From assembly GCA_005882275.1 (NCBI GenBank), contig VBAK01000132.1, forward strand, positions 1 through 34,582: a stretch of 34,582 nt of DNA, written 5' to 3'. The DNA comes from Candidatus Segetimicrobium genomatis (lineage in GTDB: Bacteria > Sysuimicrobiota > Sysuimicrobiia > Sysuimicrobiales > Segetimicrobiaceae). Made by a program: the position numbers and the translations under genes. Positions 1-7,268 of the stretch are shown in pieces (position 1 is the first letter of the stretch; each line of letters opens with the position of its first letter). Under the pieces are notes generated by a model. The model did no database searches and was not told where the DNA came from. It saw nothing but the letters and a program-made list of their open reading frames with translations.

Positions 1-2
1 CT

Positions 3-326
3 CCCCCGTGGCGGACGCTGCTCGCGATCTACCGGCGGTGGGAAGCCTCGGGCGAGATCCGCGGCGGCCGCTTTGTCGACGGCGTCGTCGGCGAGCAGTA
101 CGCGCTCCCGGTGGCGGTGGAAGCGCTGCGGGCAGTCAGGCGGCAGGAGCCGGCAGGAGAGACCGTGCTCGTCCCGGCGGCGGATCCCCTCAACCTTGCC
201 GGCATCCTCACGCCCGGCTCACGGATCCCCGCGACCTCGGGGCACCTGATCGTCTACCGCGACGGGTTGCCGGTGGCCTCCGGGCCCCTCGGCGTGGTGC
301 GGAGCCACCTCCAGCCGGTGGCCTAG
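3..326 (+). CDS. lhr: Lhr-family DEAD/DEAH-box helicase, C-terminal fragment (5' end outside the window)
   Basis: The frame is open from the left edge to a TAG at 324-326, giving about 107 residues of a longer protein. It contains WEASGEIRGGRFVDGVVGEQ followed by YALPVAVEALR, then DPLNLAGILTPG and VYRDGLPVAS. These match the conserved C-terminal region of large Lhr-type ATP-dependent helicases, which act on DNA and RNA-DNA hybrids in repair. The helicase motor motifs lie outside the window, so activity cannot be judged. A gap of 119 bases separates it from the amide-transport operon, and nothing ties the two together functionally. The identification rests on recalled family motifs, not an alignment. 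Confidence 0.8.
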   Translation, partial: PPWRTLLAIYRRWEASGEIRGGRFVDGVVGEQYALPVAVEALRAVRRQEPAGETVLVPAADPLNLAGILTPGSRIPATSGHLIVYRDGLPVASGPLGVVRSHLQPVA

Positions 327-445
327 CGCGCGCTACGTGCCCAGAGAGCGGGGCGGCTGAAAGGGAGTGAGGATCTACCGCGACGACATTCGACGGGGGA
401 CCTGTCCAATCGCTGGCATTCAACACAAAAGGAGGGGAGGCGTAA

Positions 446-1993
446 ATGAGTACGATGCGAGATCCGGCCCACAGTATTGTCCAAGATCGAGAGATACCGG
501 CAGACGATGGTCCCGGGAGAGATGAGTCGCCCACTCTAACGAGGCGTGAGTTCGTCACCGCAACCGCTGTTGCAGGGGCGGCGCTCGGTCTCGAGAGCGC
601 AACGTTCGGAGTGCCCAACATCGTTTCTGGCGCCGCAGCCTCCACGATTAAGTTCGGACTGCTGGAGGATCGTTCAGGGAACTTCGCGATCTTCGGCCTC
701 AACAAATGGCACGGGACGCAGCTGGCGATCAAGGAGATTAACGACGGATTTACGCTCAAGGGTGGGTTGCAGGGCCCAGGCAGTCCCGGCGTGTTTGCGA
801 AAGTGGCCGCCAAGCCACCAATAGAGCATCCCAAACTGGGGAGCGGTTCCTCTGTCATCGATCGGGGGGAGGCGCCGTCTAAGGATGCTGTCGTATGGGA
901 TGAGGCCGATGAGTATCTGGAGAAGTCCGGAGACCAGGGTGTCCTAGGCAGGAAGATCGACCTCATCGCTCCGGACCCGCAGTCGGACAACCGCCAATTC
1001 CAGTCACTCGCGCGGCGGCTGATTCTCCAAGACAAGGCCGATGTCATCATGGCAGGCTTCGCCAGCGCGGAGCGCGAGGCGCTGCGCCCGATTATGGACG
1101 AGAATAAAATGTTGTATTTCTACAACAACCAGTATGAAGGGGGCGTCGCCGACAAGTACACATTTTGCACCGGGGCCCTGCCGGAGCAGCAGATTTTGCC
1201 CGTGATGCAGTACATGATCCAGCGTTTCGGTCGGCGCATCTACACCCTTGCGGCAGATTACAACTTCGGTCAGTTGAGTGCGGCGTGGACGCGGGCCATG
1301 GCTCCTGTCCTGGGCGCGGAGGTCATTGGCGAGGAGTTCATTCCCCTCAGCGTGTCCCAGTTCAGTTCGAGCATCGCGCGTATTCAGCAGGTCAAGCCCG
1401 ATTGGTTGATGATGTACATTACGGGCCAAAATCACTCCAACTATTATCCTCAGGCACAGGCTGCTGGAGTCCGCATCCCCATGGGTTCAAGCATCAACAT
1501 CGCTCAAGGATATGAGCACCTTCGGTTCAAGCCGCCGGCCCTGGCGCGGTTCCACGTCACCGCGAGTTATATGGAGGAGATCCCGACGCCACGCAACCGG
1601 AAGTTCGTGGAGCGGTGGAGGAAGATGTTCCCTGATGAACCCTACATGGCAATGGAGGGTCACAGCGCATATGTCGCCACTCACCTGTACGCGAAGGCCG
1701 TGCGGCTCGCACGCACCACTGACAAGCCTGCGGTGATGGAAGCCCTGGAATCCGGAATCGGCGTTGAGGCCCCGGCGGGATGGGTCCGCATGGACCCCGC
1801 GACGCACCATCTGAGTCAGTACATTCGCCTCGCAAGCTGTGACGAGAACCACAACATCACATTTGTCGCCGAGTGGCCCCACATCGATCCGTGGTGGACG
1901 CGGCGGCTCGGCGTGAACCTCGTCCGCACCCCGGAGTACAAGCAGTATATCCCTGATGAGGATCCATTCTTCAAGAAGTTTCTCAAGAAGTAA
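446..1993 (+). CDS. ABC transporter substrate-binding protein, urea/short-chain amide type (UrtA/FmdD-like)
   Basis: This 515-residue periplasmic binding protein begins at an ATG about ten bases after a strong AAAGGAGG (428-435). Residues 32-36 (TRREF) followed by a hydrophobic alanine/glycine stretch look like a twin-arginine signal. The mature part has the type I fold of branched-chain amino acid, urea and amide binders: GLLEDRSGNFAIFG, AIKEIN, GVLGRKIDLI, then the central hinge region and C-terminal lobe. It heads an operon with two permeases, two ATPases and an acetamidase/formamidase, so a short amide or urea is the likely ligand. Roughly 60 residues (101-162) lie between AIKEIN and GVLGRKI, where relatives normally have only a few; this looks like an insertion. 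The exact ligand is inferred from context. Confidence 0.85.
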   Translation: MSTMRDPAHSIVQDREIPADDGPGRDESPTLTRREFVTATAVAGAALGLESATFGVPNIVSGAAASTIKFGLLEDRSGNFAIFGLNKWHGTQLAIKEINDGFTLKGGLQGPGSPGVFAKVAAKPPIEHPKLGSGSSVIDRGEAPSKDAVVWDEADEYLEKSGDQGVLGRKIDLIAPDPQSDNRQFQSLARRLILQDKADVIMAGFASAEREALRPIMDENKMLYFYNNQYEGGVADKYTFCTGALPEQQILPVMQYMIQRFGRRIYTLAADYNFGQLSAAWTRAMAPVLGAEVIGEEFIPLSVSQFSSSIARIQQVKPDWLMMYITGQNHSNYYPQAQAAGVRIPMGSSINIAQGYEHLRFKPPALARFHVTASYMEEIPTPRNRKFVERWRKMFPDEPYMAMEGHSAYVATHLYAKAVRLARTTDKPAVMEALESGIGVEAPAGWVRMDPATHHLSQYIRLASCDENHNITFVAEWPHIDPWWTRRLGVNLVRTPEYKQYIPDEDPFFKKFLKK

Positions 1994-2033
1994 CAATCCC
2001 GCGTAAGCGCCCGAGAAGGCGCAAGTGACGCTG

Positions 2034-2065
2034 TGGGCTCCTGGGGCGAGAGCCGCAGGAGCCCA
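2034..2065 (+). promoter_or_regulatory. Intercistronic RNA hairpin with GNRA tetraloop between binding-protein and permease genes
   Basis: TGGGCTCCTG at 2034-2043 pairs perfectly with CAGGAGCCCA at 2056-2065. Inside, GGC (2045-2047) pairs with GCC (2052-2054) around a GAGA loop, leaving one G-G mismatch. No run of T follows, so it is not a standard terminator. Its position just after the binding-protein gene suits an mRNA-stabilising or partial attenuation element that gives more binding protein than permease. That role is inferred. Confidence 0.55.
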
Positions 2066-2116
2066 GGCGCTCCCATCAGAACGAGTGAGTAGTCACCGAC
2101 ACGGAGTGCGCACGAC

Positions 2117-3019
2117 ATGAACCTGCCCTATGGTATCAATCTTCTCTACCAGTTCGCGGACAACGTTGCCTTCCTGCTGCTTGCGGCGCTGGGCCTCATG
2201 ATCATCCTCGGAGTCCTCGACGTTATCAACCTGGCTCACGGGGAACTCATCATGTTGGGGGCCTACATCACCACGCTCTCGTACAACGAGATGCATCTTC
2301 CGCTGCCTGTATGCGTGCTCCTCAGCGTCATTGGCCTGGCGCTATTTGGCCTTGTGTTGGAGCGGACCGTCATCAGACGGTTCTACCGCGACAAGCTTGG
2401 CGCGCTCGTCGCTACATGGGGAGTCAGCTTAATTCTCAGCCAGGGGGTCTTGATCCTTTTTGGACCGTCCCTCGTGTCCGTCCCGCTGCCCCAGTGGACC
2501 GTTGGATACGGCGGGTATGCGTTCGGCGGGTATCGGTTGATGCTGTTTGGAGTAGCGGTGCTGGTCGTGTGGCTTGCGTGGTGGGTCTTCTACCGGACGC
2601 GCCTCGGCGTGTGGACCCGCGCAACGATGCAGAACCCCGAAATGGCTCAGGCGCTCGGGATCAGCACCCGTCGGATCTACATGCTAACGTTTGCTGCCGG
2701 ATCGGCCCTCGCGGGGCTCACCGGTGCTCTGTACGCACCCACGACGACGATTGTGCCGCTGATGGGGACGACGTTCGTCGACGTTGCATTCATTACCGTC
2801 GTGGTCGGCGGAGGCACTAACCCGATCGTCGGCGCTTTGACGAGCTCTGCTTTCCTTGCGCTCATCTCAACGCCGTTGTCCAGCGTGCTCGGCACGTTCA
2901 TCGGACGCATCGGGTTGTTGATCGCCTCACTCGTGATTATCCGGTTCCTTCCCCGGGGGTTTTCCGGGTATCTGCGTGACGCAGGCCGTCGTCGAATGGG
3001 GCGCGGGCTGGTGTCATGA
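2117..3019 (+). CDS. livH: Branched-chain amino acid/amide-type ABC transporter permease, LivH-like
   Basis: This 300-residue inner-membrane protein has about eight hydrophobic segments. VLDVINLAHGELIMLGAY (residues 33-50) is the classic LivH/UrtB signature. A cytoplasmic loop at about 171-207 (MQNPEMAQALGIS, then FAAGSALAGLTGALYAP) contacts the ATPases. It forms half of the membrane channel with the next gene, whose ATG overlaps this stop by four bases (ATGA at 3016-3019), implying translational coupling. The ribosome-binding site before the ATG at 2117 is weak, consistent with lower expression than the binding protein. It lacks the long N-terminal extension of dedicated UrtB urea permeases. 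Confidence 0.9.
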   Translation: MNLPYGINLLYQFADNVAFLLLAALGLMIILGVLDVINLAHGELIMLGAYITTLSYNEMHLPLPVCVLLSVIGLALFGLVLERTVIRRFYRDKLGALVATWGVSLILSQGVLILFGPSLVSVPLPQWTVGYGGYAFGGYRLMLFGVAVLVVWLAWWVFYRTRLGVWTRATMQNPEMAQALGISTRRIYMLTFAAGSALAGLTGALYAPTTTIVPLMGTTFVDVAFITVVVGGGTNPIVGALTSSAFLALISTPLSSVLGTFIGRIGLLIASLVIIRFLPRGFSGYLRDAGRRRMGRGLVS

Positions 3020-4101
3020 GGGTGCGGAGCGGCGGCTTTTGGCGAATGGTAAACGGGCCGCAGGAGCTGGGGACCTCTCCCGCATTCTGGACAGCTGCTG
3101 CACTGTGCGCGGCCGGGCTGCTGTTTTACCCGCTGATCGGGTCCACGTTCGCGCTGTCCAGCTTGGCGAGTTTTCTCCTGTTCGTTCCCATGGGCTTGGG
3201 GCTTGGTCTGTTGTGGGGTTATAACGGCGTGCTCAGCTTCGGCCAAGCCGCATTCTTCGGGGCGGCGGGGTACGTCTACGGACTTATCGCGGGAAACCTG
3301 GTGGGTCTACCGGCCGGCACGCTGTTGGCGGCAGCCGGCGGCATCGCGGCGGCGATACTGCTCGCTGGAGCCTTTGGATACTTCGTGTTCTACGGTCAGG
3401 TCAGTGGGTGGATCATTCCTCTGCTCACGTTGGTGCTCTCGTTGATTCTCGAGACCTTCATGGCCCAGACGGCGGGATACCGGTGGCGCATTGGGCGGGT
3501 GCTCTTCGGCGGCTACAACGGGATGACGAACATCCCGTCCCTGACGATTGGGCCGATCGCGCTCGGGGGTGCATCCACGCCATTCTACTACCTCGCGGTC
3601 GCTCTTGCGATGCTAACCTACCTGGGGCTGCGGCTGCTTGTCAACTCGCGCTATGGTCACATCGTGGTGGCGATCCGCGACGATCCAGAACGCACCCGGA
3701 TGCTTGGTCATCATGTGGATGCGATCCAGGTCCAAGTCTTCATGCTGGCCGCCGCGCTTGCCGGCGTCAGTGGAGTGTTGTACGTGTCTTGGGGAAACTA
3801 CATGAGCCCGTCCAACATCGGACTGCTGGCGGCCACGTTGCCGGTGATCTGGACCGCGGTCGGGGGCAGGCGTAGCCTCCTCGCCGTCTTCCTTTCAGTG
3901 ATCGCGCTTCGTTGGCTGGCAGATTCCCTCGCCGTCTGGGGCGGCGCCTACGCTTTTCTCGTTCTCGGCGGGCTGCTGCTTGCCACGATGCTCTTTTTCC
4001 CGACCGGCATCGTGGTCGCCCTGGCGCACGCCGGACGATGGTGGACATCCCGCGCGCGGACGCGGGCGACTCACACCCCGGTCGAGTCGAGGGAGCATTG
4101 A
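3016..4101 (+). CDS. livM: Branched-chain amino acid/amide-type ABC transporter permease, LivM-like
   Basis: This 361-residue multi-spanning protein is the second channel subunit. YNGVLSFGQAAFFGAAGYVY (from residue 69) is the LivM/UrtC hallmark, and IRDDPERTRMLGHHV followed by FMLAAALAGVSGVLY forms the ATPase-coupling loop. The start overlaps the upstream permease stop by four bases. The C-terminus ends in an arginine-rich cytoplasmic tail. Its TGA (4099-4101) lies 14 bases before the preferred ATG of the first ATPase gene, in keeping with one transcript. Confidence 0.9.
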   Translation: MRVRSGGFWRMVNGPQELGTSPAFWTAAALCAAGLLFYPLIGSTFALSSLASFLLFVPMGLGLGLLWGYNGVLSFGQAAFFGAAGYVYGLIAGNLVGLPAGTLLAAAGGIAAAILLAGAFGYFVFYGQVSGWIIPLLTLVLSLILETFMAQTAGYRWRIGRVLFGGYNGMTNIPSLTIGPIALGGASTPFYYLAVALAMLTYLGLRLLVNSRYGHIVVAIRDDPERTRMLGHHVDAIQVQVFMLAAALAGVSGVLYVSWGNYMSPSNIGLLAATLPVIWTAVGGRRSLLAVFLSVIALRWLADSLAVWGGAYAFLVLGGLLLATMLFFPTGIVVALAHAGRWWTSRARTRATHTPVESREH

Positions 4102-4115
4102 AGAGGCGGGCGTCG

Positions 4116-4853
4116 ATGCATAGACGGGCCGGCGGTGATGACGCAGTGCTCCTTCAGACAGATGATCTGACGAGGTCGTTTGGTGGGATTCGCGCCGTTG
4201 ACCACCTGGCGATGACGATTGCCCGGGGAGAGCTGCGATGCCTCATCGGGCCAAACGGCGCGGGGAAATCCACGTTTTTCAGCCTGCTGACCGGTCTCCA
4301 CAAGCCAGATGCCGGGCGGGTGCTCTTCAAAGGAGAAGACATCACCTATCTCCCGCCCTTTCTTAGAGTTCGACGGGGTCTCTCCCTGAAGTTTCAGAAC
4401 GTTCGCATCTACCGCGAGCTGACAGTACGCCAGCATTTGCTGGTCGCAGGCACAGCAAGCCGAGACGTCGAGGGTCAGAATGGACATGTGGGCTGGGCGC
4501 TGCACAGCCTGGGCCTCGACCACGAACTCGAACGATTGGCTCGGGAACTCCCGCACAGTTCGCAACAATGGCTTGAGATCTGCCTCGCCCTGGCGACGGG
4601 TCCGGACCTTCTGCTCCTAGACGAACCGACGGCTGGGATGACTCCTGAAGAGACAGCCCTGACTGCAGAATTCGTCATCAGGCTCAACGCGCAGGGTATG
4701 ACAGTCATTGTCGTTGAGCACGACATGGCCTTTGTCCGCCATATCGCCAGGCGGATTACCGTGATGCACTATGGGCGCGTCTTCGCGGAAGGCACTCTTG
4801 CGGAGATCGAGTCCAACCAGGACGTACGCCGGATCTATCTCGGAGAACAGTAG
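4116..4853 (+). CDS. livG: ABC transporter ATP-binding protein, LivG/UrtD-like, with degenerate signature motif
   Basis: I place the start at ATG 4116 (245 residues), with AAGAGG about ten bases upstream; the frame stays open further 5' but there it overlaps livM. Walker A is GPNGAGKST (45-53), the Q-loop glutamine is Q94, Walker B is LLLLDE (165-170) and the switch histidine is in VEHDM (H202). QQWLEI and DEPTAGMTPEET match the UrtD subgroup, which supports a urea/amide importer. The signature reads LPHSS (145-149) where LivG or UrtD proteins have LxxGQ, so both the invariant glycine and the glutamine are replaced by serine. The partner ATPase has an intact FSGGQ, so the two sites are probably unequal. 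Confidence 0.88.
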   Translation: MHRRAGGDDAVLLQTDDLTRSFGGIRAVDHLAMTIARGELRCLIGPNGAGKSTFFSLLTGLHKPDAGRVLFKGEDITYLPPFLRVRRGLSLKFQNVRIYRELTVRQHLLVAGTASRDVEGQNGHVGWALHSLGLDHELERLARELPHSSQQWLEICLALATGPDLLLLDEPTAGMTPEETALTAEFVIRLNAQGMTVIVVEHDMAFVRHIARRITVMHYGRVFAEGTLAEIESNQDVRRIYLGEQ

Positions 4854-4855
4854 CC

Positions 4856-5566
4856 ATGGGGGCTGCGGTTCTTGAAGTACGCGAGCTAAGGGCTGGCTAC
4901 GGAAGTGGTGACATCCTTCAGGGAGTCACGCTCCGTCTCGCGGCTGGAGAAATTGTCGCGACCATCGGACGAAATGGGGTCGGAAAGTCTACGTTAATGC
5001 GGGCGATCATAGGACTGCTGCCGGTCGGGTGGGGTTCCATTCTTTTCCAGGGCATGCAGGTTGCGCCCCTCACGGCAGACCGGCGCGCCGCGCTGGGTAT
5101 CGGCTATGTACCTCAAGGGCGTGAGATCTTCCCCGAGATGACGGTCGAGGAGAACCTCATGCTCGGAGAAACGATCAACCGTGAAAAGACGCGGCCACTG
5201 TACGACCTCGTCTACGAGTACTTTCCGGTGCTCCGAGAGCGCCGGCGGCAACTGGCGGGCACGTTCAGCGGGGGGCAGCAGCAGATGCTGGCCATCGGGC
5301 GCGCCCTGGTCGGTGATCCGTCACTCCTCCTCCTCGACGAGGCCTCGATGGGGATTCAGCCAAACATCGTGGATGAGATCGCCCGGATTCTTGTCCGGTT
5401 GAACCGGGAGGAGAGGCTGACGATCCTGTTGGTTGAGCAAAACATGCGCCTCATTTCGAGTGTCGCCCATCGTGCCTATGCCATGGACAAGGGGCGGATC
5501 GTGGCAACGCTCACTCGAGAAGAACTCACCGATCGGGATCACCTCGTGCGGTATCTGGCCATATAG
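4856..5566 (+). CDS. livF: ABC transporter ATP-binding protein, LivF/UrtE-like
   Basis: This 236-residue ATPase starts two bases after the preceding stop. Walker A is GRNGVGKST (38-46), the Q-loop is VPQGRE, the signature is FSGGQ (137-141), and Walker B is LLLLDE followed by ASMGIQPNIVDEI. GIQP is shared with UrtE-type subunits. VEQNM takes the place of the usual switch-histidine segment, which is normal for LivF. It pairs with the LivG-like protein to power the LivH/LivM channel. The usual DEP is DEA here, a mild oddity. Confidence 0.9.
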   Translation: MGAAVLEVRELRAGYGSGDILQGVTLRLAAGEIVATIGRNGVGKSTLMRAIIGLLPVGWGSILFQGMQVAPLTADRRAALGIGYVPQGREIFPEMTVEENLMLGETINREKTRPLYDLVYEYFPVLRERRRQLAGTFSGGQQQMLAIGRALVGDPSLLLLDEASMGIQPNIVDEIARILVRLNREERLTILLVEQNMRLISSVAHRAYAMDKGRIVATLTREELTDRDHLVRYLAI

Positions 5567-5616
5567 GTGGCTTCCTGCAGATTGGGATGAAGACGACTCA
5601 CTGAGGAGTGGACGGC

Positions 5617-6549
5617 ATGGCGACCCATTACCTTACCGAAGAGGTCCAAAATAAATACCATTATACTGTCGGCCCGTATGTTTCACCGGTGCTCCGAGTC
5701 CGTCCGGGCGACACGATCGTCGTGGAGACCCGGGACGCTTTCGAAGGGCGGATCACGCATGAGGGGATCAAGCCGAGCCAAGTCCTTGAATACCCTTATG
5801 TCAATCCTCAAAACGGACCCGTGTATGTAGAAGGGGCCGAGCCGGGCGACTGTCTCGCCGTCCGCATCGATTCGATAAAGCCGCGTGGGCCACAACCTCG
5901 CGGCACCACGTGTCTCGTGCCATACTTTGGCGGCCTGACCGCTACCGATCTGACAGCGATGCTCCATGACCCTCTGCCTGAGATCGTACGAAAGCTGGAA
6001 GTGACGGAAGAACACGTGACGTGGAACACTCGGTTGAAATTTCCTTACAAGCCATTCATCGGCACAATTAGCACGTCTCCCCGCATCGACTCGATTGGCG
6101 CCCTCACGCCGGGGAATCATGGGGGGAACATGGATCTTCCCGATATCTGCCCAGGAGCCACGATCTACCTGCCGGTGCGCATCGAAGGAGCCTTGCTCTA
6201 CCTCGGGGATTGCCACGCGACACAAGGCGATGGTGAACTATGCGGTGTGGCCATCGAGCACCCGACACGCACGACGATCACGGTGGATGTTCGAAAGCAA
6301 TGGACGCTGTCGTGGCCACGACTTGAAAGCGATACGTTCATCATGAGTATCGGGAGCGCACGGCCCATGGAGGACGCGGCGCGTATCGCCTACGCGGATC
6401 TGGTGAAATGGTTGGTGGCCGATTATGGATTCGACAAGTGGGATGCGTACTTGGTGCTTACGCAGATCGGCCGTGCACGGTTGGGCAACATGGTCGACCC
6501 GAATTATACAATCGGTGCAGGAATTGCGAAGACGTACCTGCCGGAGTGA
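5617..6549 (+). CDS. fmdA: Acetamidase/formamidase (FmdA_AmdA family)
   Basis: This 310-residue enzyme hydrolyses formamide or acetamide to ammonia and the carboxylic acid. ATG 5617 is preferred over GTG 5608 because GAGGAG at 5603-5608 is correctly spaced for it. Family hallmarks are in order: GPVYVEGAEPGD (67-78), KPFIGTI (145-151), PGNHGGNMD (165-173), GDCHATQGDGE (197-207) and VDPNYTIGAGIAK (293-305). No signal peptide is visible, so it should be cytoplasmic and act on imported substrate. It lies 50 bases after the LivF-like gene in the same direction. In Methylophilus, an amide transporter (fmdDEF) is linked to formamidase, which supports reading the six genes as one nitrogen-acquisition module. 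Formamide versus acetamide preference cannot be told from sequence. Confidence 0.93.
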   Translation: MATHYLTEEVQNKYHYTVGPYVSPVLRVRPGDTIVVETRDAFEGRITHEGIKPSQVLEYPYVNPQNGPVYVEGAEPGDCLAVRIDSIKPRGPQPRGTTCLVPYFGGLTATDLTAMLHDPLPEIVRKLEVTEEHVTWNTRLKFPYKPFIGTISTSPRIDSIGALTPGNHGGNMDLPDICPGATIYLPVRIEGALLYLGDCHATQGDGELCGVAIEHPTRTTITVDVRKQWTLSWPRLESDTFIMSIGSARPMEDAARIAYADLVKWLVADYGFDKWDAYLVLTQIGRARLGNMVDPNYTIGAGIAKTYLPE

Positions 6550-6600
6550 TTCACCATCAGGGTACGCCGCTGATCTCCGCCAATTCTCTGGTCTTGGGCG

Positions 6601-7119
6601 CTAGCTCGCCTCGGCCAGGAGCTTCACGATCGTCCGTTCCGTGGTGTCGTACTCGCCCTCGCCGATGTGCGTGTACCGGATGGCGCCTTTCTTGTCGATC
6701 AGGTAGAGCGCCGGCCAGTAGACGTTCTTGTAGGCGTCCCAGATCTTGAAATTGTTATCCATCACGACAGGGTACCTGATGCCCTGCCGCGCGATGGCGT
6801 TCTTCACGTACTCCACCGAATGCTCGTGGGCAAACTCGGGAGAGTGCACGCCGACGATCACGAGCCCCTTGCTCCGGTACCTGGCGTCCCACTGTTTGAC
6901 ATAGGGAAGGGTGTTGAGGCAGTTGATGCACCCGCCGGTCCATATGTCCACCGCAACGACCTTCCCACGAAGGCCGGCGAGTGTGAGCGGCGCGTCGGTG
7001 TTGAACCAGAGGCCGCCCCCGGCGAACTCGGGCGCGTTCGAAGCGCCGCCGGCGCCTCCCGGCAGCGCGGCCAATCCCACCGCGGCGAGCAGCAGTAACG
7101 TGCTGGTCAGAGAGCGCAC
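6601..7119 (-). CDS. Secreted thioredoxin-like protein, TlpA/DipZ C-terminal type
   Basis: This 172-residue protein starts at GTG 7117-7119 (read on the minus strand), with AAAGGTGG a suitable distance upstream. Residues 1 to about 25 form a signal peptide. The thioredoxin fold follows, with the redox pair in WTGGCINC (C64 and C67), then VIVGVHSPEF, YPVVMDNNFKIWDAY, WPALYLID and IGEGEYDTTE. CINC and the IGEGEY segment are typical of the periplasmic redoxin domain of DipZ-like proteins. It probably reduces disulfides or cytochrome c apoproteins in the periplasm, fed electrons by the CcdA encoded at 10422-11150. The sugar transport operon separates the two genes. Confidence 0.87.
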   Translation of the reverse strand: MRSLTSTLLLLAAVGLAALPGGAGGASNAPEFAGGGLWFNTDAPLTLAGLRGKVVAVDIWTGGCINCLNTLPYVKQWDARYRSKGLVIVGVHSPEFAHEHSVEYVKNAIARQGIRYPVVMDNNFKIWDAYKNVYWPALYLIDKKGAIRYTHIGEGEYDTTERTIVKLLAEAS

Positions 7120-7268
7120 TAGGCACCACCTTTCTGCTGACGCGCTGATCTCAGCCTAGCCGCCGAGTGTGAACATTTGATAACGCTCCAAAGAGGGTCC
7201 CGGCGCCGTTCGGAGAACACCTCCGCGGGCCCGGCGCCGGAGCCGGGCCGGGAGAAGGGGGGATCACG

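Noticed and set aside
7173-7183. TTGATA-like hexamer in the divergent gap before the sugar binding-protein gene
   Set aside because: No acceptable -10 lies at 16-18 bases on either strand, so I could not support a promoter.
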